Part shown: in pieces, positions 33,602-43,948 of the stretch
How the letters are laid out: every line of letters begins with the position of its first letter
Numbering within the stretch: position 1 is the stretch's first letter
Origin: Sporopachydermia quercuum
Lineage: Eukaryota > Ascomycota > Sporopachydermiomycetes > Sporopachydermiales > Sporopachydermiaceae
Direction of reading: 5' to 3'
Length of the DNA stretch: 64,000 bases
Assembly: GCA_001599295.1 (NCBI GenBank)
Contig: BCGN01000006.1
Span: forward strand, 558,001 to 622,000
Notes under the pieces: generated by a model
Databases searched by the model: none
Told to the model about the DNA's origin: nothing
What the model saw: only the letters and a program-made list of their open reading frames with translations
Made by a program: the position numbers and the translations under genes

Positions 33602-33849
33602 CTATTGATAGTTAGTTTTTATGCTGTCAGATCTCAAAGAAAGCTTAGTTGATTGATTGATCTAGTGNAGTGTAGTATACTGCAACATACTGTCAACTAT
33701 ACATTGCTCTTCAACAGTCCTGTTTTATTAACGTCCATAACCACTCAACCTTTTAGATTTGGTTCTGATCATCCTATCGTTCAAAGTGCATAATCAACAG
33801 GACAATTACTAGCATTCAATCATAATTATAATAGCATTTTATATTTATT

Positions 33850-36800
33850 ATGGATCCAAGTGGGAAAAGGATGAATCGACCGAGAGGTCTTTCGCTTCGG
33901 AGTCAACTATTTTCTCGGTCAATGAATCGAACTACCACGGAAGGGAATAACTTGGAATCAGAAGAACAAGATTCACAACAGCCCTCGGCCGTTGAACTTT
34001 CCGAGGTTTCCCACTCAACTATTACTCCAAGCACAATTCATTTTGATGATAATAGTATTGTAAATGATAACAACCATGACTATAACAACTATAGCAACAA
34101 TCTAACCAACATTATTTCCACAAATGCATCTGTATCATCATCGTCGGATTTCTCCGTGGATTCCTACAGCAACACTACTGACAACACCCATTCAACTAGG
34201 TACAATCCATATTTGGGGGATAATATCATCCCGGCAATTATTCCAAACACATCCGATGTCAGTAAGAGCAAACGATCGGGGATTTCTCTTTCCCAACAGT
34301 TAAACCCGTCGGGAATTCTCGGAAACTTGAAACATTTTAAACAAAANGCCAAAAAATGGATCCTCCGTGTTAAAGATATTCCCCCGTCAATAGATGGAAG
34401 GAAAATACCAATAAACTTATCTCGGAATTCTTTCAGTTATTCCGACGAGTTTACCCGAGATCCTGTGAATAAACTACTAATAGACGAACGAACAAAGAAA
34501 CCATATTGCGATAATATGATCACATCATCGATTTATACTGCTTATACTTTTTTCCCTCGGCAGTTATACGTTCAAATGTCAAAACTGGCGAATTTGTACT
34601 TGTTTATTATGGCATTTCTACAAATGGTTCCGTCTTTTTCTACCACAGGTAATTATACTACTATTATTCCTCTTACTATTTTCACATGCATAGCTATGGC
34701 CAGAGAAGGCTGGGACGACTGGAGACGGCATCGTCTAGACAAGGAAGAGAACAACCGAGTTGCAACCTTATTATTTGCTGCCGATGATATAGATGCCCAG
34801 ATATCCCATGATTTCACGCTGGAAGATACTCCCAATAAGGGAAATAAAGGCAAGATTCGAAAGAGAAACGGGAAAAGAACCGGGAAGTTTGTTTCTTCTA
34901 GTAAAGAGATTCCTCGCAAAGTTGAATCATCTGATACAGAATCCCGAACATGTCTTCCATTATCATCTATACCCTCTAGCGCCGGCTCGGCCCAAGGCTC
35001 TAGCACGGATTGTTACCCTCTTCAAAGACGGAAAATCTTATGGAAAAACATCCGAGTCGGAGATGTCGTTGAACTAGAACAAGATGAATGGGTTCCAGCG
35101 GATATAATTCTTATCTCGGCTTCAGGACCAGGAGATATTGCATATATTGAAACCATGGCTCTGGATGGAGAAACGAACCTTAAATCTCGGCAACCACATC
35201 CAGAAATCACAAAGCGATGTAAAACCTATGCCAATCTTGCCGAATTTCAGGCATTACTGGTCTCGGAAGACCCAAACCTTGATTTATACAACTTTGACGG
35301 AACATGTGTTATCGGATCGGAAAGATTCCCAATGACTTCTGATAATATAGTTTACCGTGGAAGCGTTCTGCGTAACACTCCGAAAGCCATCGGAATTGTT
35401 ATCTTCTCTGGAGAAGAAACTAAAATCAGAATGAACTCTATCAAAAACGCTAGGACAAAAGCACCAAAATTAGCTAAACGAATTAATTTTACCGTTATAT
35501 TAATGTTCGCAATTGTTATATTTCTCGGTGTTTTCTGTACAGTGGCTTCCGTGATTTATTATAACCAAAATATTGAAGATTTAAGCTATTTAGACGGATC
35601 GGAAGTAGGTTTAGCACCAAAACTGATTGGGTTCATCATTATGTTTAACACACTTATTCCCTTGTCTTTATATGTATCAATGGAGCTTATCAAAGTGATG
35701 CAAATGCTTATGTTACAATGGGACATTGATATGTATCATGAGCCATCGGATACTCCGTGTGAGTCTCGAACGGCAACTATATTAGAAGAGTTAGGGCAAG
35801 TGTCATATATCTTTTCCGACAAGACCGGAACGTTAACTGATAACGTTATGGTTTTCCGAAAAATGTCAGTTGCTGGGTATGCCTGGTTACATGATGTTGA
35901 TTTGCTGGAATCAGAAGAATCGGAAAAGATGATTACTGGAGCAGTATCAGAATTAGATATGAATGGAGTAGGATCGGAAATGACATCGGATAATATCGGA
36001 AGGAAATCAGGCCAACTGTCCAGAAAGAGCACTGATATCCATAGCCGCAAATCTTTAACGGGTCAAGTGTCCCAAAGAGGCCAAGGCACCAAAACGTATA
36101 AAGGTAAACCAGCTATGGCCGAATTGGTTCCGAGTACTTCCATTCCTGTTTCAGCTGCAACATCTGCTCCCGGAAAACCTCGGAATAGTATGGCAAGCTT
36201 CAGATCCGATATTTCCCCACAACGCACTTGGAAATCATCCGCTGCTCCCGAAAGACCACAAGAAATTCTTAACACCGTTCAGCTAATTCAATACCTTCAA
36301 ACGCATCCGAATGCTTTATACTCTCAAAGAGTAAAGTTTTTTCTGCTTAATATTGCATTATGTCATACTTGTTTACCGCAAAGGCTAACTGACACCGAGG
36401 ATGAAGAGTCTTCCGAAACCTCGGAGGACTCGTCGGAAGATTGCGCGGAATCGGAGACAATTGAATATCAAGCGTCTTCTCCCGATGAATTGGCTTTAGT
36501 TGGTGCCGCCCGTGATCTCGGATACATTGTAGTCGATCGAGATATTGATACAATTACCATCCGGACATATCCGGACGGGTTAGATGCTGATCCGAAGGAA
36601 GAAAAATACGAAATCCTGGAGATAATAGAGTTTTCCAGCTCCCGGAAAAGAATGAGTGTGATCGTCAGGTTCCCAGATGGAAGAGCGTGTATTTTATGCA
36701 AAGGGGCGGATAATATTATGCTTCCTCGGCTTAAAAGTGAGAAGATGGCAAAGGCAAAAGCAATTGAAATAGCAAAACAATCCTCAGTCCGGAAAAACGC

Positions 36801-39735
36801 GGAAGCTGATTACGTGTTAGCCAACAAATCTCGGACTTCGCTGGATATCCTTGAATCTCGGAAATCTCTCTCCGGAACAGTTATTCCCAGGACAAGTTTA
36901 AACTTAGACAGAAGGGAAATTCTCGGAAGTATTGATGACTTATTGCATGCTAACCGGGATGAAGAGATAGGGTTAGAAGGGATTGCATCATTTTCCCGCA
37001 GATCAATGGATATTCGCCGAGTCCGGAAGTTTGGAGGGGACACTGTAGACCAAAGCGGAAATAATGCTGGAATAACGGAAACTATGTATGGTAGATTTTC
37101 GGCTGATTTAACATCATCTACTGGTAAGAACTACGGTAAAAGCGCGAAAATCGACCTTCCTGGCCCTTCGGGACGAGATTCCTCTCCTTCCGCTTATCCA
37201 GCGAACTTTGCCCCGTATTTTGATCCACTGCTAGTTTCAAACCAAGAATTCGTTCTAGAACAAACTTTACAACATATCGAACAGTTCTCGACCGAAGGAT
37301 TACGTACACTTTTATACGCCTACGCTTGGATCGACAATGAGAAGTTCGCAGCATGGCAGAAAATCTATCATGACGCTAAAACCTCTTTAGTTGACCGTCA
37401 GGAGAAGATCGAAGCCGCAGGTGAAATGATTGAACGAGAATTCATCTTAGCTGGTGCTACAGCTATTGAGGATAAGCTTCAAGAAGGTGTAGCAGAAGCC
37501 ATAGAAAAGCTACGTAGAGCCGGAATTCACCTTTGGATGCTCACGGGAGATAAGCGGGAAACGGCTATTAATATCGGCTATTCCTGTAGATTAATCAAGG
37601 ATTATTCCACTGTTGTTATACTGAGTTATGAGGAAAGAAACAACAGAAATAATAGGAGTGAGGGGATAAATTCCGAAAATAATGGCATTGGAAATAGCGG
37701 AGAAGGTAGCTCCAGAAATAACGAAAATAATGGCACGAGCAGTAACTGTAACGATCTTTCAGAACGGATCGCAGCTGCCACACTGGAAATTGAAGCAGGA
37801 AGAGTGGCCCATTGCGTGGTAGTTGTGGATGGTGCAACATTAGCATTTATTCAGAGCGATATGACTTTACTATCAATGTTCATTGAGTTAGGTATCAAGA
37901 CAGACTCAGTAATCTGCTGTAGAGCTTCACCTTCCCAGAAAGCAGCAATGGTAGAAGCCGTACGCAACAGAGTTAAAAACTCGGTCACTCTGGCAATCGG
38001 AGACGGAGCAAATGATATTGCTATGATTCAATCAGCCGATATTGGAGTCGGAATCACCGGTAAAGAGGGTTTACAAGCTGCTCGGTCTGCGGACTATTCA
38101 ATAGCTCAATTCCGATTTTTACTGAAAATGCTACTGGTTCATGGCCGTTATAATTATCTCCGAACTTGCAAATACATTCTTTGCACTTTCTATAAAGAGT
38201 TTCTGTTCTATACATCAATGGGCGCTTTCCAAAGAAACACTATGTATACAGGAACACAACCATATGAAGATAAATCTTTAATGTTCTTCAACACACTATT
38301 TACGTCTTTGCCTGTGATGTGTGTAGGAGCTTTTGAAAAAGACCTTCGGCCAGCCACGTTATTGGCAATTCCAGAGTTATATGCATCGGGCCGTTTAAAC
38401 CACGGATATAATGCTAAAGTACTGCTTTCATGGCTATCTTTAGCCGCATTTCAAATGATATTAGTATCATTTTGCACATGGTATTTCTTTGGTTACCGTG
38501 CAACAACAGATAATACTTTATTCCCAATAGGAGCGCTTCAATTTGGTGCTGCAGTTATTATTATCAACTTGAAGTGTCAATTGCTAGAAATGCACAATAT
38601 AGGCTACCCTGCTATTATTTCTATTATTCTGTCGGTTGGCGGATGGTTTCTATGGGAACTAGCTTTACAAGGGTTTTATTCCAACAGTGAGAATAAGCTT
38701 TATTTTGTGTATGATGCATTTATCGAAAGATTCGGCAGAGATATCTCGTGGTGGGCCACATTATTTGCAGTTTGCACGGTATGCTTACTATTTGATGGAA
38801 TCATACAAGCAATAAGAGTATCGATTTTCCCGACGGACGTGCATATATTCCAAAGCTTGGAGAAGAACGTTGATATCCGACGGAAGATTGAAATGGCAGC
38901 TTACTCAGAAATGCACCAAGGATGGACTTGGCCTCGGCGAAAAATTAGTGGTAATGATAATGATGTGGATGATTACAAGCGGAGACAAAATAGCCGTCTA
39001 GGCAAATTTTTGAGCCAGATAACATGCGGCTTATTTGGAGAAGAAGACGAAATCCGACCGATTAATTCGGATGATGTTTATAGCGTGAACAGCGATGTTG
39101 TTAGCGGTGGGGGTAGGGAAAGGTCAGGAACGTTAAGCAAGACGGAAAGACACGATAGATTGAATGTCGATAAGTCACGGGATAATTCGGGAAGAAACAG
39201 AGAAGAAGGAGATGGCGAAGAATTGGTGCACTTCTCGGGACGGGCCGAGCCGAGTGGAGCTGCAGGGCATTTGGATAAACGAAAGTCCCGTCCCCGGGTA
39301 GATTCTCTTAGTGTCGGATCATCCGAAGAACTAATCACGAACCGAAGCCCGAATCAGTCAAGCAGTGAATACGAAATGGAAGTGTTACCCTCTGGTAAAA
39401 TCTTTAAGCGAAGAAAAAAGGTCCGACAGAATTCAAGTTCTGGAACAGGAGGAAAACGGGCTAGCATTTTGAAGAAGATCCGGTTCCGATTACCAAGTGG
39501 ACGATTTGATGAAGACGATGATGAGTCTGATGACGAGCCTGATGAATCAAGCGGCTACGAGCAATCTGGTTCCCGAAGATTTGGGTTTAAATCCAAGCGA
39601 GGTCGGGCCAATTCTCGGAGAGCTTCGGGTCATGAATACAACGATGAGTCAGGTAATTCTGATTCTGATTTAGACATAGAAGACATATTACAAAGAAGAG
39701 GGATAGAATTTGACGATGAGTTACGTGGAAGGTAA
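33850..39735 (+). CDS. DNF3: P4-type phospholipid flippase, Dnf3 class
   Basis: Aminophospholipid-translocating P4-ATPase of trans-Golgi/endosomal membranes. At 1961 aa it is longer than Saccharomyces Dnf3 (about 1650). The entry to TM1-2 (YCDNMITSSIYTAYTFFPRQ, TTGNYTTIIPL, EGWDDWRRHRLDKEENN) is clearly Dnf3-like. LDGETNLK is at about 438-445, the phosphorylated Asp is D657 in DKTGTLT, and the hinge GDGANDIAMIQ is near 1384. About ten membrane helices are seen: two at 240-285, two near 548-610 and six from about 1440 to 1660. Extra length comes from a Ser/Asn-rich N-terminus (about 170 residues), loop insertions (about 310-390, 690-810, 980-1110, 1265-1300) and a 290-residue charged tail. The coding sequence is visibly richer in TCGG/CCGA and Arg CGN codons than its neighbours. 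CTG encodes the Leu of LDGETNLK. Confidence 0.96.
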   Translation: MDPSGKRMNRPRGLSLRSQLFSRSMNRTTTEGNNLESEEQDSQQPSAVELSEVSHSTITPSTIHFDDNSIVNDNNHDYNNYSNNLTNIISTNASVSSSSDFSVDSYSNTTDNTHSTRYNPYLGDNIIPAIIPNTSDVSKSKRSGISLSQQLNPSGILGNLKHFKQXAKKWILRVKDIPPSIDGRKIPINLSRNSFSYSDEFTRDPVNKLLIDERTKKPYCDNMITSSIYTAYTFFPRQLYVQMSKLANLYLFIMAFLQMVPSFSTTGNYTTIIPLTIFTCIAMAREGWDDWRRHRLDKEENNRVATLLFAADDIDAQISHDFTLEDTPNKGNKGKIRKRNGKRTGKFVSSSKEIPRKVESSDTESRTCLPLSSIPSSAGSAQGSSTDCYPLQRRKILWKNIRVGDVVELEQDEWVPADIILISASGPGDIAYIETMALDGETNLKSRQPHPEITKRCKTYANLAEFQALLVSEDPNLDLYNFDGTCVIGSERFPMTSDNIVYRGSVLRNTPKAIGIVIFSGEETKIRMNSIKNARTKAPKLAKRINFTVILMFAIVIFLGVFCTVASVIYYNQNIEDLSYLDGSEVGLAPKLIGFIIMFNTLIPLSLYVSMELIKVMQMLMLQWDIDMYHEPSDTPCESRTATILEELGQVSYIFSDKTGTLTDNVMVFRKMSVAGYAWLHDVDLLESEESEKMITGAVSELDMNGVGSEMTSDNIGRKSGQLSRKSTDIHSRKSLTGQVSQRGQGTKTYKGKPAMAELVPSTSIPVSAATSAPGKPRNSMASFRSDISPQRTWKSSAAPERPQEILNTVQLIQYLQTHPNALYSQRVKFFLLNIALCHTCLPQRLTDTEDEESSETSEDSSEDCAESETIEYQASSPDELALVGAARDLGYIVVDRDIDTITIRTYPDGLDADPKEEKYEILEIIEFSSSRKRMSVIVRFPDGRACILCKGADNIMLPRLKSEKMAKAKAIEIAKQSSVRKNAEADYVLANKSRTSLDILESRKSLSGTVIPRTSLNLDRREILGSIDDLLHANRDEEIGLEGIASFSRRSMDIRRVRKFGGDTVDQSGNNAGITETMYGRFSADLTSSTGKNYGKSAKIDLPGPSGRDSSPSAYPANFAPYFDPLLVSNQEFVLEQTLQHIEQFSTEGLRTLLYAYAWIDNEKFAAWQKIYHDAKTSLVDRQEKIEAAGEMIEREFILAGATAIEDKLQEGVAEAIEKLRRAGIHLWMLTGDKRETAINIGYSCRLIKDYSTVVILSYEERNNRNNRSEGINSENNGIGNSGEGSSRNNENNGTSSNCNDLSERIAAATLEIEAGRVAHCVVVVDGATLAFIQSDMTLLSMFIELGIKTDSVICCRASPSQKAAMVEAVRNRVKNSVTLAIGDGANDIAMIQSADIGVGITGKEGLQAARSADYSIAQFRFLLKMLLVHGRYNYLRTCKYILCTFYKEFLFYTSMGAFQRNTMYTGTQPYEDKSLMFFNTLFTSLPVMCVGAFEKDLRPATLLAIPELYASGRLNHGYNAKVLLSWLSLAAFQMILVSFCTWYFFGYRATTDNTLFPIGALQFGAAVIIINLKCQLLEMHNIGYPAIISIILSVGGWFLWELALQGFYSNSENKLYFVYDAFIERFGRDISWWATLFAVCTVCLLFDGIIQAIRVSIFPTDVHIFQSLEKNVDIRRKIEMAAYSEMHQGWTWPRRKISGNDNDVDDYKRRQNSRLGKFLSQITCGLFGEEDEIRPINSDDVYSVNSDVVSGGGRERSGTLSKTERHDRLNVDKSRDNSGRNREEGDGEELVHFSGRAEPSGAAGHLDKRKSRPRVDSLSVGSSEELITNRSPNQSSSEYEMEVLPSGKIFKRRKKVRQNSSSGTGGKRASILKKIRFRLPSGRFDEDDDESDDEPDESSGYEQSGSRRFGFKSKRGRANSRRASGHEYNDESGNSDSDLDIEDILQRRGIEFDDELRGR

Positions 39736-40695
39736 CTAAGTAAACATGGATTATCAACCGGATATTCTTGTGAATACATGTATGAACAAATAAACAAACA
39801 AACAAGCAAACAATAAGCGGTTAGATCTCACTAAAGATCAGTCATGAAATGAAGAAGAAGATGTGGGAGAAATTAAGATTTTTGCACTAAATAGAGTTTT
39901 CATGTTTAAATAAAAAGGTTTGTGTATTAAGTTTCAACTCTATTTATACGTCCTGTAGACTCAATTGCTGTCTCTTCATACACAGTAGGAACATTAAAGC
40001 TATTAACAATGACATAACTCTTGTGGAAACTAAACTATGTAAACTAAAAAATCTAAGTGTATTTTGTATTTCTTATGAAGCCTTTGTTTTTCAAAAAGTC
40101 GAAGCCAGTTTAAACTACATTTCACTCTTAGAAGTATGCTCAACAGGCATTCCTCGGGCATCGGAGAGATATATCTTTCCGATGCCCTCTTTCTTCTTCC
40201 AAATGACACACACCAGTTCCAAACAGCAGTTTTACAATTTTAATGCACTTTTCCTGTACTTGCACATATCCCCACATGACCCTTCGAACCTAATTTGACC
40301 AATAGAAAGTCCAGTCAAAAAAAATTGAATTCCCATCAGAATAATTATTCCGAGACAAGGAAAAACTCAGTCAACTATTTAATGGTCATCAAATGAATAT
40401 AAACAGTCACTTGTGTTGGTAACTGTTTTCAAAATCAGTCAATCAAGGCAAATAAATTTACTCTGTTGTATTTACTCTAACCTGCTAGAACATTCTCATA
40501 TCTCGTGATTGCACAGGCAACTCAATTGAGAGGACAAACAAGGCAACGATAGCTTTGTATCATAGGGAAGTTGCCATACAAGAGCCATTGAACTATCGTC
40601 AGGAAACAATACATTCAATAACCAAAAGGTTCGTTCAATAATCACGACAGGACCAACAGGAATAACAACAAGCTATTGATGGGATAGAATAAGAG
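39736..40695. other. Intergenic region DNF3 / GPA2
   Basis: 960 bp between two plus-strand genes: DNF3 3' UTR, then the GPA2 promoter and leader. A hairpin-like pair GGCATTCCTCGGGCATCGG and CCGATGCCC sits at about 40148-40191, and could fold as a stem. A 91-codon open frame (40023-40298) overlaps it and has no motif. Confidence 0.45.
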
Positions 40696-42411
40696 ATGGG
40701 TAATTGTGCATCGACAGACAACGTTGCTAAAGATCAAGTTGCACCATCAGCCAGAAGATCCCCAGGATCGCTTTCAGTTCCTCCGAGAGGTGCAAGCAGT
40801 ACGACTGATAGGCTTAATAATAAAAACGTCAACAACAACTTCAATCAAAAGAATCCAAGCTTATCGACAACTGGTGATTCAGGTTCAACCGCACGCGATG
40901 AAAGTTTCAGCAATCAAGGTAGAAAGGACTCAAGAATCTCAAAAAATGGTTCTTCCAATGGTAGAAACTTGAGCGGAATAAGCGGTGAGAGTGAATATAA
41001 CGGTAATGCCACTAATGATACTGGAAATAATAACAATAATAATAATGGTAGTAGTAGTAATAATTGGAATTCAGAAGATTTAAAGCAAGCTTTAACTGAT
41101 AATGATAGCAAGCTGAGTCAAACTACCAATGACAAAGGTAAGAAAGAAATTAAAATTTTATTGCTTGGATCAGGAGAAAGTGGTAAATCAACAATCATAA
41201 AGCAAATGAAGATTCTTCATCAGAATGGTTATTCTCAGAGGGAGTTGCTTATGTTTAAGATCCCAGTTTATAAGAATATTTTAGAATGTGGTGAAAGATT
41301 AGCAACGGCTCTTCAAGATTTTGATTATGAGTTTGAAGATGAAGTTGAAGAAGTTAAAGACGAAGTTAAAGATGAAGTTGACGGTAGGATTGACGGCGTG
41401 GAAGGTGAAGATGAAACAAAAGCTAAAAACGAACTCAACGGAGATGATCAACGAGAAAAAGGAGAGAACGGAAAGAGCGAATTAGATGATAAGCACGGGT
41501 CAGAAGTTCCAAATAAAGCGGATGATTTAAAAGAGTCTGGTACTGCAACATCAGAAATTGTAGAAAATACTACAGGTACTGTGGAAAATTCTTCAAATGC
41601 TAGTCAACAGGTATTAATAAATAAAAGTAAATACAACAGTACAACACCTCTATTCAAACAGGATCTTGAGAAATTAAAGAAAGCAAGTGTGGAGAATGAT
41701 AGATTAAGTGAAGAAACTCTGCTAAGACTGCAAAGGTTATGGAATGATAACAGAACAATGGATTTGCTGATGAATCATCAGTCTGAATTCTATTTAATGG
41801 ACTCCGCAAGATACTTCTTTGAGAATCTTGATAGAATTGGTGAAGAAGGATATATTCCCAATGTTAATGATGTTTTGAGAGTTAGAATCAAAACCACAGG
41901 TATTTATGATACTAGATTTCAGATGGGGGGACTGAATATTCATATGTATGATGTTGGAGGACAACGAAGTGAAAGAAAGAAATGGATTCACTGCTTTGAC
42001 AATGTTACTGTGATCATATTCTGTGTTGCTTTATCAGAATATGATCAAGTGCTATCCGAAGAGAAAACTCAGAACAGAATGGCAGAATCATTGATTTTAT
42101 TTGATTCTGTTGTAAATTCAAGATGGTTTTTACGTACATCAGTTGTACTGTTTCTAAATAAGATTGATGTATTTACAGAAAAGTTACCTCATTCTCCTTT
42201 GAAGGCTTATTTCCCTGATTACACTGGAAATAATGATATTAACAAAGCTGCTAAATACATTCTATGGAGATTTACGCAGGTAGATCGAAGCGGGCTGAAT
42301 ATTTATCCACATTTAACTCAAGCAACTGATACTTCCAATATTAAGATCGTTTTTGCTGCTATCAAAGAAACTATTTTGCAAAACTCGTTAAAGGATAGTG
42401 GAATTATTTAA
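40696..42411 (+). CDS. GPA2: G-protein alpha subunit, Gpa2 class, with acidic insertion
   Basis: GTPase that couples a nutrient (glucose) receptor to adenylate cyclase/PKA at the plasma membrane. 571 aa, against 449 in Saccharomyces. N-terminal MGNCAS offers Gly2 for myristoylation and Cys4 for palmitoylation. After a 140-residue Asn/Ser-rich extension, the P-loop GSGESGKST begins at residue 158. Switch I contains the catalytic Arg near 397 (RVRIKTTG), and switch II has [16 protein letters not shown] near 419. NKID and TQATDTSN bind guanine. The blocks [19 protein letters not shown] and LKDSGII identify the Gpa2 rather than Gpa1 lineage. An acidic Glu/Lys/Asp-rich insertion of about 100 residues (about 215-315) breaks the helical domain; Saccharomyces Gpa2 lacks it, though Gpa1 has an unrelated insert there. 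Start ATG 40696. Confidence 0.95.
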   Translation: MGNCASTDNVAKDQVAPSARRSPGSLSVPPRGASSTTDRLNNKNVNNNFNQKNPSLSTTGDSGSTARDESFSNQGRKDSRISKNGSSNGRNLSGISGESEYNGNATNDTGNNNNNNNGSSSNNWNSEDLKQALTDNDSKLSQTTNDKGKKEIKILLLGSGESGKSTIIKQMKILHQNGYSQRELLMFKIPVYKNILECGERLATALQDFDYEFEDEVEEVKDEVKDEVDGRIDGVEGEDETKAKNELNGDDQREKGENGKSELDDKHGSEVPNKADDLKESGTATSEIVENTTGTVENSSNASQQVLINKSKYNSTTPLFKQDLEKLKKASVENDRLSEETLLRLQRLWNDNRTMDLLMNHQSEFYLMDSARYFFENLDRIGEEGYIPNVNDVLRVRIKTTGIYDTRFQMGGLNIHMYDVGGQRSERKKWIHCFDNVTVIIFCVALSEYDQVLSEEKTQNRMAESLILFDSVVNSRWFLRTSVVLFLNKIDVFTEKLPHSPLKAYFPDYTGNNDINKAAKYILWRFTQVDRSGLNIYPHLTQATDTSNIKIVFAAIKETILQNSLKDSGII

Positions 42412-43366
42412 TATGACCTCGTGATGCATAAGAAACTCCGGTACTATTCTTGTGAGCAGAATATGAAATGCTACACATTCTTATATCCATTCTATTCTAT
42501 TTGCTGTTCTCTTCTACTCGTCCCTTTTGTGTTAATCTCTGAATTTGTATCTTGTTTTTATTTTTTTTTATTTTTGGGTTCCTATGTAGTTGGTTTCAAA
42601 ATGTTTATGTATAAGAGTATAATGAGAATTAGTGAATGAAGTAAGTGCATCTAAGGGGCAGAAAGATAGTAGGACAGGAACAGTATTACGGTTGTTATAA
42701 CATATGTTTATAAGCAAGACAGATATTTAATTTTGTTGCTGACTTTCTCAAATACCGAAAAAAACAGCTATAATGAGAATAAAACACTTCTAATGAAAAT
42801 GTTAACTTTTCCGTGGAATACGTAAATGATAAACTTTCTGTAGGAACGAAAAGAAACTGCACGATAAAAGGAACAGTGGTTAATGAATGCACTTAGAAAC
42901 CACGTAGTGATACCAGATGAAAACAGAAAATCTAGTTCTTGCTTCCTCTTTGAAAGGGTTTGTTCTTTCATTTTATGTTCCATTCATCAATCAGTCAATC
43001 GTTGAGTATTAACCTAATTCTACTTTAGAAAGTACATCTAATTTATTCCTGTAGATTAACATCTTATATGCAAGTTATACATTAATATGTATCTATTGCA
43101 TTAATATGCATGAATATGAATTCTATCTGAAACATCTCTGAAACGAGATTGAACTGAGAACATTGTTTATTGTTTCTAATTGTTACACAAATAGGTATAA
43201 ATATGTGTACATTTCACCTATATAATGTTTTGAAAGGATCAAGCTCGTTTATGATAAAAATGTCTCCATGTAACTGAAGGTTAGAAAGGGAAAAACCTTA
43301 TATTTGGTAGCGATTCGTAGTTTCTCAAAGTTACAATTAGGTACAGTGGAGTAGTTTAGTGGCCAT
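42412..43366. other. Intergenic region after GPA2
   Basis: About 950 bp of AT-rich DNA with a T-run near 42560-42572, probably the GPA2 3' region, and no supportable gene. Its right end meets the Ty3-like fossil. Confidence 0.45.
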
Positions 43367-43800
43367 ATGAACAGCCACTCGTTAATAGAGGCTTTCGAAA
43401 AAATGGAGTTAAGTGAAACAACTCCGCCCACCCAGTCTACGACCCAGCCTAACAAAGGCCTCCGGATCAAAGTGCCCCACCACGAAAGTTCTCTGGTTTC
43501 CGTAGAGATCATATCGACGCATTATCATGGATCTCTGGTATTGAACTATACTTTGCAGCAGCTGAACTGGGTAAAGATTTTTACATCACCTATGCGAAAC
43601 TGTTAATGGGAGGCCCCGCTCTAAATTGGGCAATAGATTACCCAGTAGTCAGGTATCTGCCGAATGGGACGAGTTCAAACAAAGCTTCCTCGATGAATTC
43701 TATTCACGAGATTATAAAAGAAGAAATGCAATTAAGTACGGTAGTGCCTGAGANAAATAGGCTCGGTCGCTAAGTATAATAGTGAATTCACTAGACTCTT
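43367..43800 (+). mobile_element. Ty3/gypsy-like retrotransposon fossil, Gag part only
   Basis: The stretch has Gag character: a polar Pro/Thr/Gln-rich start (TPPTQSTTQPNKG) followed by sequence of the retrotransposon Gag type (Trp/Phe-rich helices, then a Phe/Tyr/Arg-rich region and a GS-V-KY-like block). It is GC-richer than its surroundings, as expected for an insert. It is broken, with a few interruptions, and only the Gag part is recognisable; no LTR or pol part is seen beside it. It ends about 55 bp upstream of tRNA-Arg, the usual target position of Ty3-type elements. Likely old and inactive. Confidence 0.6.
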
Positions 43801-43854
43801 GGGAGGCATACTGAAGTTACTGATAATGGGAAAATCCTTCCATTCTGAAAAAAA

Positions 43855-43948
43855 GCCCGCGTAGCGTAATGGTTAACGCGTCAGACTTCTAACGAAGCCT
43901 CTTTGGAATGCAATCTGAAGATTGTGGGTTCGACTCCCACCGTGGGTG
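43855..43948 (+). tRNA. tRNA-Arg (anticodon UCU) with 21-nt intron
   Basis: Acceptor GCCCGCG pairs with CGTGGGT (two G-U pairs), D stem GCGT/ACGC, and anticodon stem TCAGA/TCTGA. The anticodon TCT is at 43888-43890 and a canonical intron follows position 37 at about 43892-43912. T stem GTGGG/CCCAC with loop TTCGACT. The B box GGTTCGACTCC is strong and a T6 terminator begins at about 43951. AGA is a frequent Arg codon in this window, except in DNF3. Confidence 0.95.

Larger units (their letters stand above)
29858..33849. other. 4-kb divergent intergenic region CPA2 / DNF3
   Basis: Holds the promoters of CPA2 and DNF3. Features seen: a perfect ATGAGTCAT (Gcn4-type) at 31637-31645, far from CPA2; T-runs near 30390-30430; and a GATTT array at 33577-33601. 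A 144-codon open frame (32462-32896, plus) starts without ATG and has no motif. Three N bases occur (30967, 32618, 33668). No gene is supported. Confidence 0.5.

Noticed and set aside
40023-40298. 91-codon open frame between DNF3 and GPA2
   Set aside because: No ATG that begins a domain, no similarity recognised; lies over a possible hairpin in the DNF3 3' flank.
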